A DNA stretch of 64,000 bases. Source: Rhodanobacter soli (GTDB lineage: Bacteria > Pseudomonadota > Gammaproteobacteria > Xanthomonadales > Rhodanobacteraceae). The notes under the pieces were generated by a model. It saw only the letters and a list, made by a program, of their open reading frames with translations, was not told the origin of the DNA and did no database searches. Made by a program: the position numbers and the translations under genes. The stretch is taken from positions 62,001-126,000 of the forward strand of contig NZ_JBEPSD010000004.1 in assembly GCF_040548735.1 (NCBI RefSeq). Reading direction: 5' to 3'. Below, one piece after another: positions 18,918-25,681 of this stretch. Each line of letters begins with the position of its first letter. Position 1 is the stretch's first letter.

Positions 18918-20754
18918 GCGCAGCGCCAGGATGGCGGTGAGGCCGGCGCCGGCGGTTCACGGCGCACTGCTGCAGCGCAAATGCGCCTGCGGCACGCATG
19001 TGCCGGGTGGTGGCGAATGCGCGGATTGCGCGAAGAAGCGGCTGCGGCGAAGCAGCCGCGAGGGTGCGGCATCGCCGATGGTGCCGCGGCTCGTGCACGA
19101 CGTGCTCGCCACTCCGGGGCGGCCGCTCGAACCCGCGACCCGGAACTGGATGGAGCCGCGTTTCGGCAGCGACTTCAGCCGCGTGCGTGTGCACGACGAC
19201 GGCCACGCCGCTGAATCCGCGCGCGCCGTGGGAGCGCTTGCCTACGCCGTCGGCAGCCATGTCGTGTTCGATACTCACCAGTACGCACCGGGCACGCCGG
19301 CGGGCCGCCACCTGCTCGCGCACGAGCTGGCGCATACGCTGCAGGACCCCGGCGCGGGCGGCCTGCACGCCTCGCTGGCGATCGGGCAACCCGGAGACGC
19401 CTCCGAAATCGCCGCCGATCGGGCGGCCGACGCGGTGACGCGTGGTGAGCGGGTTTCCGTTGCGCCCAGCGGTGGCGGGGTGATGCGCCGGCAGATGCGC
19501 GGTTGCGCCGCCAGCGCGGGCGACGGCCCGGATGTGCGCAAGGTGCACTGCCCGGACGGTTCCGATTACCGGGTGACGATGACGGCCGCCGACGGACCGC
19601 CGGTGCCGGGCTTCCACGGTTCGGTCACGCCAGGCGCCAGCCTCAAGGAAATCTGGCTGGACATCTCCCTGTGCAAGGGCAACATCCAGGTCAACCTGCA
19701 GCCGGGCGTGGACATACCGAAGGCGCTCGGCTCGGTGGTCGCCAACATGGTGGCGGGTTCCGACGCGTTGAAGGGCGTCGCCATCAATCCCGAGCTGAAG
19801 ATCACCTTCATCCAGGGCTCGAGCTTCACGGTGTCGCTCACGCCGTCGGTCAAGCTGGACGACAAGGGCGTCGCCGGTGCCGGTGGGTCGGTGGAGGTGC
19901 AGACCAAGGACGTGACCGTGAAGGGTGGCGTGAATTGCGACCCGCGGGCGGGATCGTGCATGTTCACCCTCGACATCGGTGGCGGCGCGGCCACGAAGCC
20001 CGTGGACTGTCACAAGAAGGGCAAGCAGAAGATCACCTTCGCCTGCGAGAAGATCACCCACGTGCCGGCGGTGCCGGAGGTGCCGGCGCAGAAGCGGACG
20101 GAGACCCAGACGCGCTACGTGTTCTTCCGGCACGCCAGGCATGAGGTGCGCAAGGATTTCCGGTTGCCGACCGACATCCAGGCACTGAACGAACAGGGCT
20201 ACCGGGTCACCTCCATCAAGGGTTTCACCTCGCCCGAGGGACCGCGCGGTTCCGAACACGCGCCGCAGTTCGAAGGCAACGTGGCGCTGGCCATCGAGCG
20301 GGCGCAGGCAGCCCGCGACTGGCTGGCGGACCCGAAGGTGTGCGCCGGCTGCGATCTGTCCGGCGCCAGGCAAAGCGGCGAGAGCGAGCTGCCGCCGGAA
20401 CAGGGCCAGCAGGAGCCCGAGCCGAAAGGGCCGGACATGGAGCGCGGCGCCGTGGACGAGTTCCTCGGCAAGAAGGGCACGCCCGACCCGCTGGCGCCTG
20501 CCGACCCGGCGGGCCGAGCGAAATTCGAGCGCATGCCATTCGGCCGGCAGCGCGAACAGGCGTACGAGCTCATGCGCCGGGCAGCCATCGTGCTGGAGCG
20601 CACGCAGGTGGTGCGTGAACGCCAGCCCGGCGTTCCGGCGCGGGACGAGCCCAGTGCCGTCGAATGCAGCGCGGAAGTGCTGGAGGCGGCGCAGAAATCG
20701 TTCGGCATAAAGATCCCGGGGCCATTCAATTTCGACACGCCGGGTAAACCTTGA
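18910..20754 (+). CDS. DUF4157 eCIS-core protein with HELAH motif
   Basis: 614 residues from the ATG at 18910, overlapping the previous gene by 8 bp. Order: a small Cys motif (C25, C27, C37, C40 in RKCACG and GECADC), the DUF4157 domain (about 72-145) with FGSDFSRVRVHDD, AYAVGSHVVF and the metallopeptidase-like HELAH (138-142), a middle beta-rich region (220-400), and an OmpA-C-like stretch (GFTSPEGPR and ERAQAARDWLA, about 440-475). DUF4157 is the domain most specific to eCIS loci and is often found fused to effectors. Here the C-terminal part has no recognised toxin domain. It may be a cargo, a loading factor or a protease acting on cargo. Confidence 0.9.
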   Translation: MAERSARMAVRPAPAVHGALLQRKCACGTHVPGGGECADCAKKRLRRSSREGAASPMVPRLVHDVLATPGRPLEPATRNWMEPRFGSDFSRVRVHDDGHAAESARAVGALAYAVGSHVVFDTHQYAPGTPAGRHLLAHELAHTLQDPGAGGLHASLAIGQPGDASEIAADRAADAVTRGERVSVAPSGGGVMRRQMRGCAASAGDGPDVRKVHCPDGSDYRVTMTAADGPPVPGFHGSVTPGASLKEIWLDISLCKGNIQVNLQPGVDIPKALGSVVANMVAGSDALKGVAINPELKITFIQGSSFTVSLTPSVKLDDKGVAGAGGSVEVQTKDVTVKGGVNCDPRAGSCMFTLDIGGGAATKPVDCHKKGKQKITFACEKITHVPAVPEVPAQKRTETQTRYVFFRHARHEVRKDFRLPTDIQALNEQGYRVTSIKGFTSPEGPRGSEHAPQFEGNVALAIERAQAARDWLADPKVCAGCDLSGARQSGESELPPEQGQQEPEPKGPDMERGAVDEFLGKKGTPDPLAPADPAGRAKFERMPFGRQREQAYELMRRAAIVLERTQVVRERQPGVPARDEPSAVECSAEVLEAAQKSFGIKIPGPFNFDTPGKP

Positions 20755-20767
20755 TGGACACCTTGCC

Positions 20768-21586
20768 ATGAACGTCTTCGACGGCCTGCTCGGCTACGAA
20801 AAACTGATGCTGGTGTGCGGCTTCATCCTGTTCGTGTTCGCGCTGGCGGCGATCACCGTGATGATCGTGCAGCGACGCGACTTCAAGATGGCGATGGCGC
20901 TGATCGTGCTCGCGATCGTGCTGATGGGCTTCCCCGGCATCCAGGCGGTGAAGTTCAGCCAGGACACGGTCGAGCTGGATCGCATCCGCACGCAGCCGCA
21001 GGCGCCGGCCGATCCGGCGCAGAAGCAGCAGGCCGAGCAGACGCTGGCCAATCTCGAGCAGCGCGCGGTCGGCAATCCGCAGCTGCAGGCGCAGGTATCG
21101 GACGGCTACCGCGCGATCGGCGAGGTGGACAAGGCGTACGACCTGGCGAAGTCGGTGCTGCGCGAGAAGCCGTCGGCGCAGGTGCAGGCCACCCTGGTGC
21201 CGGTGCTCACCGCGAAGTTGAACCAGGTGCAGGCCGGTGCGCGGATCATCGCGCCGCCAGCCGCTGCAACCAGCGCGCCGGCATCCGGCAGCGTGCCGCC
21301 TGCGGTGGCGACGGGGGCGTCGGCCGGCACCGCCAGCGTCGCGTCCCCGACTCCCGCGCCGGTGGCCCGCGAGCGCGAGCGCCAGATCGCCGCCATCGCC
21401 AGCCAGTTGCAGAGTACCGCCGCACCGTTGCCGGCGGCCTCGCATGCCGCGCTGGCCAAGGCCTACGTGGTGCTGGGCCAGCCGCAACGGGCCCAGGCGA
21501 ATGTCGACGCCGCCCGCCGGATCGATCCGAACATTAGGATCAGCGCTGCCGTGCTGCGTGCGGCAAGGGCAGGCGGCAACCCATGA
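20768..21586 (+). CDS. Two-TM membrane protein with TPR-like periplasmic or cytoplasmic part
   Basis: 272 residues. Two membrane helices (about 13-35 and 41-60) are separated by a short basic turn (QRRDFK). The rest is soluble: helical pairs resembling TPR units (VSDGYRAIGEVDKAYDLAKSVL and LAKAYVVLGQPQRAQANVDAARRIDP) with a Pro/Ala/Thr linker between them. No known CIS family is recognised. A membrane protein inside the operon of a tail-like machine might anchor or dock it to the inner membrane. It overlaps the next gene by ATGA. Confidence 0.7.
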   Translation: MNVFDGLLGYEKLMLVCGFILFVFALAAITVMIVQRRDFKMAMALIVLAIVLMGFPGIQAVKFSQDTVELDRIRTQPQAPADPAQKQQAEQTLANLEQRAVGNPQLQAQVSDGYRAIGEVDKAYDLAKSVLREKPSAQVQATLVPVLTAKLNQVQAGARIIAPPAAATSAPASGSVPPAVATGASAGTASVASPTPAPVARERERQIAAIASQLQSTAAPLPAASHAALAKAYVVLGQPQRAQANVDAARRIDPNIRISAAVLRAARAGGNP

Positions 21587-22359
21587 CCGATGGAGCGATG
21601 ACGATGGACACCTTACGCAAGAACGACCAGGGACCGCAGGTGCGGCAACTGCAGAAGCTGCTGGCGCAGCGTGGCTACGCGGTCGATGCCAACGGCACGT
21701 TCGACACGAAGACGTGGCAGGCGGTGCGCGCATTCCAGGCGCAAAATCTCGACCAGCACGGCCAGCCGCTGGTGGTCGACGGTGTGGTCGGGCCGCTGAG
21801 CTGGTGGAGCCTGCAGAACCCGAAGCCGTTCATCAAGACGCCGACCGCGGTCGATTACACCACGCTGCCGGCGAACGGCGGCAGCCAACTCGGCCGTGCC
21901 GCACTCGCGGCGGCGATCGGCGAGTTGAAGGCGAACGCGCGCGAGATCGGCGGCAACAACCGCGGTCCGTTTGTGCGCAAATACCTCGCGCCGGCCGGTC
22001 TCGACGAAGGCGATTCGTGGTGCGCCGGTTTCGTCAGCTGGTGTTTCATGCAGGCAAGTGGTGGCGACAAGGCGGCGATGCCGTTCACCTATATCGCCAG
22101 CGCGCGCACCTTGCTGGCCGAGTTCAAGCAACAGGGCTGGGCGTCGGCGCCGGGCAGCGGTTACCTGCCGCAGCCGGGCGACGTGGTGGTGTGGTGGCGG
22201 GTCAGCCTGGCCGGCTGGTTGGGCCATACCGGCCTGGTGCACTCGGTGCAGGACGGCATGCTGTACACGATCGAGGGCAACCGCAGCCCGCGCGTGCAGG
22301 GCTTTTCCTATGTGCTGAGCCGGATGGACAAGCTGCTCGGCTACGGCCACGTGCCATGA
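21583..22359 (+). CDS. Peptidoglycan-binding and CHAP-domain hydrolase
   Basis: 258 residues. The N-terminal PG-binding domain (about 10-80; VRQLQKLLAQRGY, DGVVGP) is followed by a CHAP/NlpC-like amidase domain with C147 in DSWCAGFVSWCF, H215 in LGHTGLVHSV and the EGN motif (231-233). No signal peptide is present, so it must be delivered by the machine, be released by lysis, or use a holin-like partner. Likely roles are cell-wall cutting at the tip of the injected tube, release of particles, or an antibacterial payload. It is translationally coupled to the TPR membrane protein and the tube-initiator gene. Confidence 0.85.
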   Translation: MTDGAMTMDTLRKNDQGPQVRQLQKLLAQRGYAVDANGTFDTKTWQAVRAFQAQNLDQHGQPLVVDGVVGPLSWWSLQNPKPFIKTPTAVDYTTLPANGGSQLGRAALAAAIGELKANAREIGGNNRGPFVRKYLAPAGLDEGDSWCAGFVSWCFMQASGGDKAAMPFTYIASARTLLAEFKQQGWASAPGSGYLPQPGDVVVWWRVSLAGWLGHTGLVHSVQDGMLYTIEGNRSPRVQGFSYVLSRMDKLLGYGHVP

Positions 22360-23012
22360 GCGGATTCCCCGGTTCCCCGCGCATCCTGAAGGGCGGCATC
22401 GTGCTGATCGACGCGGCCAACTCGGCGGTGCTGCGGGTGATCGCGCTGCAGTACAACCCCGATTCGCTGACCCGCTCGCTGCAGGTGCAGGCCGTCAGTG
22501 CGGACGGCGGCGACCGCTCCGAGGTGCTGCGCCTGAAGGGGCCGCCGGTGGAGACGCTGAAGCTGGAGGCGGAGATCGACGCCACCGACCAGCTGGAATT
22601 TCCGGAGCAGAACGGCGGCGTCGCCCAGTCCGGCATCTTCGCCCAGCTGGCCGCGCTGGAGACGATGGTCTATCCGAACAGCGGGCAGCTGCGCGCGAAC
22701 GACCTGCTGGCGCAAATCGGCACGCTGGAAATCGTGCCGATGGAGACGCCGCTGGCGCTGTTCGTGTGGAGCAAGTCACGCATCCTGCCGGTGCGCGTCA
22801 CCGAGTTCGGCATCACCGAGGAAGCGTTCGACACGGCGCTGAACCCGATCCGCGCCAAGGTCAGTCTGGGGTTGCGCGTGCTGTCGGTGAACGACGTGCC
22901 AAGCGGGCACAAGGCCGCCAGCCTGTTCATGAGCTACCTGCAACAGAAGGAGCGCCTGGCCAGCGGCGCCGGCGGCCAGCTGTCCGCGCTCGGCCTCAGT
23001 GGAGTGCCGTGA
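22356..23012 (+). CDS. CIS tube-initiator protein (Afp7/gp53-like N-terminal part)
   Basis: 218 residues from the ATG at 22356. The start GGIVLIDAANSAVLRVIALQYNPDSLTRSLQ and the strands LKGPPVETLKLEAEIDATDQLEF and VRVTEFGITEEAFDTALNPIRAKVSLGLRV are typical of the family that joins the tube to the spike. In Afp7-like proteins this domain is often fused to a LysM; here the LysM is encoded by the next gene, which overlaps by TGATG. Confidence 0.85.
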   Translation: MSGFPGSPRILKGGIVLIDAANSAVLRVIALQYNPDSLTRSLQVQAVSADGGDRSEVLRLKGPPVETLKLEAEIDATDQLEFPEQNGGVAQSGIFAQLAALETMVYPNSGQLRANDLLAQIGTLEIVPMETPLALFVWSKSRILPVRVTEFGITEEAFDTALNPIRAKVSLGLRVLSVNDVPSGHKAASLFMSYLQQKERLASGAGGQLSALGLSGVP

Positions 23013-23332
23013 TGAACCTGAACTTTCCGCCCACCAGCCGTTATGCGCTGACGCCCACCGCGAGCTTCGTGCGCGCCGACGGCACGGTGGTGATATACCT
23101 GAAGCGCCGCTTCGTGCCGCCCCCGGAAAACCTCGCCCTGCTGCAGTGGCATCGCGTGGTGCAGGGCGAGCGGCTGGACAACATCGCGGCGAAGTACCTG
23201 GGCGATCCCGAACAATTCTGGCGGCTGTGCGACGCGAACCGCGCGCTGCGTCCCGAGGAGCTGACCGAGACGATCGGCAAGCCGCTGCGCATCACCTTGC
23301 CCGAAGGCATTCCGGGGGTGCCGCATGCTTGA
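23012..23332 (+). CDS. LysM-domain baseplate protein
   Basis: 106 residues. After a short beta segment (RYALTPTASFVRADG) it carries a LysM domain at about 46-95 (HRVVQGERLDNIAAKYLGDPEQFWRLCDANRAL). LysM modules in tail-like systems help hold tube initiator and hub together; binding of peptidoglycan is also possible. It starts on the stop of the tube-initiator gene and overlaps the hub gene by 8 bp. Confidence 0.88.
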   Translation: MNLNFPPTSRYALTPTASFVRADGTVVIYLKRRFVPPPENLALLQWHRVVQGERLDNIAAKYLGDPEQFWRLCDANRALRPEELTETIGKPLRITLPEGIPGVPHA

Positions 23333-24461
23333 AGGCGTGCACTTGACGCTGTTGGTCGGGCCGGTGGTGCCGGTACCGGTGCCGCAGCCCGTGCTGGACG
23401 CGCTCACCCGGGTCGAGGTGAACGCGCCGGACGAGGGGGCCGGCGCGTTCACCCTGCAGTTCACGCTGAGCGTGCAGTCGCCGCTGCACACGCTGTTCCT
23501 GCTCTCGGGCGGCGGCGTGGTGCCGCTGCTGCGGGTGATCGTGGTGGTCACGGTGAACGGCATGCCGCAGGTGCTGATCGACGGCGTGGTGACCCGCACC
23601 GAAGTGGTGCCGGGCGCGGACCAGCGCCACACCACGCTGCAGGTCACCGGCGACGACCTCACCGCGGTGATGACCAAGCTGGAGTTTTCCGGCCTGCCCG
23701 GCCTGCCGTATCCGGCGATGCCGGCCGAGGCGATCGTGGCCTTGCTGCTGGCGAAGTACGCGTTCCTCGGCATCGTGCCGCTGGTGATTCCCAGCATCGC
23801 GATCGACGTGCCGATCCCGACCAACCGCATTCCGACCCAACAGGGCAGCGACCTGGAGTACATCCGCCTGCTGGCCGAGCGCGTCGGCTACGTGTTCTAC
23901 CTCGACCCCGGCCCGCTGCCCGGCATGAGCACCGCGTACTGGGGGCCGAAGATCAAGGTGGGCGTGCCGCAGCCGGCGCTGAACGCGGACATGGACGCGG
24001 CCAGCAACGTCGACGAGCTCAGCTTCAGCTACGACGGCAACGCGCGGCAGCTGCCGGTGGTCTACATCCAGAACGAGCAGACCAAGGTGCCGTTGCCGCT
24101 GCCGATTCCCGACATCGGCCCGCTCAATCCGCCGCTGGGCCTGATCGATCCGCCGCCGCAGCAGTTCCGCCCCTTGCCCGAGACCGCGAAGTATTCGCCG
24201 CAGCGCGCACTGCTGCTGGGCATGGCCGAGGCGGCGAAATCCGCCGACACCGTCACCGGCCGCGGCAGCCTCGACGTGGTGCGCTACGGCCGCGTGCTGA
24301 AGCCGCGCCAGTTGGTCGGCGTGCGCGGCGTCGGCCCCGCGTTCGACGGCCTGCATTACGTCACCCAGGTGCGCCACACGATCCGCCGCGGCGAGTACAG
24401 GCAGAGCTTCCAGCTGTCGCGCAAGGGCCTGGTTTCCACCGTGCCGCTGGTGCCGTCATGA
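23325..24461 (+). CDS. Baseplate hub protein (gp27 / phage late-control D-like)
   Basis: 378 residues. Domain features of the gp27-like hub: an N-terminal barrel (LTRVEVNAPDEGAGAFTLQF), the central GSDLEYIRLLAERVGYVFYLDPG segment (about 184-206) and a C-terminal barrel with GRGSLDVVRYGRVLKPRQLVG. A trimer of this protein forms the platform between tube and spike. In Afp8 and VgrG the hub and spike are one polypeptide; here they are separate genes overlapping by ATGA. Confidence 0.88.
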   Translation: MLEGVHLTLLVGPVVPVPVPQPVLDALTRVEVNAPDEGAGAFTLQFTLSVQSPLHTLFLLSGGGVVPLLRVIVVVTVNGMPQVLIDGVVTRTEVVPGADQRHTTLQVTGDDLTAVMTKLEFSGLPGLPYPAMPAEAIVALLLAKYAFLGIVPLVIPSIAIDVPIPTNRIPTQQGSDLEYIRLLAERVGYVFYLDPGPLPGMSTAYWGPKIKVGVPQPALNADMDAASNVDELSFSYDGNARQLPVVYIQNEQTKVPLPLPIPDIGPLNPPLGLIDPPPQQFRPLPETAKYSPQRALLLGMAEAAKSADTVTGRGSLDVVRYGRVLKPRQLVGVRGVGPAFDGLHYVTQVRHTIRRGEYRQSFQLSRKGLVSTVPLVPS

Positions 24462-24964
24462 ACCGCTATTACGGCAAGTACCGCGGCACGGTGGTCCAGA
24501 ACGTGGACCCGGAACAGCGCGCGCGCATCCAGGTGATGGTGCCGGACGTGTCCGGGCTGATCCCGTCGAGCTGGGCGATGCCGTGCGTGCCGATCGCCGG
24601 CAAGCAGAGCGGCGTGTACGTGGTGCCGCAGATCGGCGCCGGCGTGTGGATCGAGTTCGAGCAGGGCGATCCGGATTATCCGGTCTGGGTCGGCGGCTTC
24701 TGGGGCAGCGCAGCGGAAGTGCCGGCGCTGGCGCTGGCCGGCAATCCGGCCAGCCCGAGCGTGGTGCTGCAGTCGGGCCTGCAGAACACCATCGCGATCA
24801 GCGACCTGCCGGGGCCGGCCGGCGGCATCCTGCTGAAGAGCGTCACCGGCGCGATGATCATGGTCAACGAGGTCGGCATCACGATCTCCAACGGCCAGGG
24901 CGCCACCATCGTGCTCGCCGGGCCGACGGTGACGATCAACAACGGCGCGCTGGTCGTGACGTAG
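24458..24964 (+). CDS. Central spike protein (gp5 / baseplate V-like, OB fold)
   Basis: 168 residues. RYYGKYRGTVVQNVDPEQRARIQV and the SSWAMPCVPIAG, GVWIEFEQGDPDYPVWVGGFWG signatures belong to the gp5-type OB fold. The C-terminal 60 residues carry repeating beta strands (GGILLKSVTGAMIMVNEVGI, GQGATIVLAGPTVTIN) that would make the trimeric beta-helix needle. It has no lysozyme domain, unlike T4 gp5; the separate CHAP hydrolase in the operon may supply that activity. Confidence 0.92.
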   Translation: MNRYYGKYRGTVVQNVDPEQRARIQVMVPDVSGLIPSSWAMPCVPIAGKQSGVYVVPQIGAGVWIEFEQGDPDYPVWVGGFWGSAAEVPALALAGNPASPSVVLQSGLQNTIAISDLPGPAGGILLKSVTGAMIMVNEVGITISNGQGATIVLAGPTVTINNGALVVT

Positions 24965-24974
24965 GAGATGCACG

Positions 24975-25298
24975 ATGCCGGGCTTCCTCATTCATGTCGG
25001 TGCCAGCGTGCTCTGTTCACACGGCGGCCAGGCGCAGGCCACCGCCCCAAATCCGCGCGTCGCGGTGAGCGGCCAGCCCACGGTGACGCTCGCCGCGCCG
25101 TGGCTGGTCGCTGGCTGCGCGCTGCCGCCGCCCACGGCGGCGAACGGGCCGTGCATCAGCGCGCAGTTCGTCACTGCCGCCACCCGGGTCACTTCCAACG
25201 GCCAGCCGCTGCTGCTCTTCGACAGCCAGGCGATCTGCGCGCCGACCGGCACGCCGCTGCTGATCGTCGCCAGCCAAACGCGCGTCACCGCGATGTGA
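24975..25298 (+). CDS. PAAR-like spike tip protein
   Basis: 107 residues with AGGAG upstream of the ATG at 24975. It shows the PAAR-like beginning (FLIHVGASVLCSHGGQAQA), a central CALPPPTAANGPC segment and a Cys pair late in the sequence (QAICAPTGTP). Its His and Cys residues probably bind a metal at the needle apex. It lies directly after the spike gene, as expected for the sharpened tip that may also carry effectors. Confidence 0.82.
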   Translation: MPGFLIHVGASVLCSHGGQAQATAPNPRVAVSGQPTVTLAAPWLVAGCALPPPTAANGPCISAQFVTAATRVTSNGQPLLLFDSQAICAPTGTPLLIVASQTRVTAM

Positions 25299-25306
25299 GG
25301 ACGCCC

Positions 25307-25681
25307 ATGAATATCGCCAAAGAAAATATGGATTATCCGTTCCACTTCGATCCGCGCGGACGCACCGCGGAGACCGGTGACGACGAGCACGTGCGCGACA
25401 TGATCGAGCAGCTGCTGTTCACCAGCCCGGGCGAGCGGGTGAACCGGCCCGACTTCGGCAGCGGCCTGCTGCAGCTGGTGTTCGCGCCGAACAGCCCGGA
25501 GCTGGCCGCCGCGCTGCAGTTCACCTTGCAGGCGGCGCTGCAGCGCTGGCTGGGCGACGTGATCGACGTGGGCTCGCTGGCGGTGAGCAGCGAGGACGCC
25601 GCCTTGCGCGTCGACCTCAGCTACACCGTGCGCGCCAGCGGCGACACGCGCAGCGACAGCTTCGTGCGGAGCCTGCCATGA
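25307..25681 (+). CDS. Baseplate wedge protein gp25/GPW
   Basis: 124 residues from the ATG at 25307. The family core is clear: MDYPFHFDPRGRTAETGDDEHVRDMIEQLLFTSPGERVNRPDFGSGLLQLVF. This is the most conserved tail baseplate protein and links wedges to the sheath initiator ring. It overlaps the first J-like baseplate gene by ATGA. Confidence 0.95.
   Translation: MNIAKENMDYPFHFDPRGRTAETGDDEHVRDMIEQLLFTSPGERVNRPDFGSGLLQLVFAPNSPELAAALQFTLQAALQRWLGDVIDVGSLAVSSEDAALRVDLSYTVRASGDTRSDSFVRSLP

Noticed and set aside
18781-20769. Minus-strand frame of 662 codons opposite the DUF4157 gene
   Set aside because: Arg/His/Ala-rich shadow; the plus-strand gene has clear domains.
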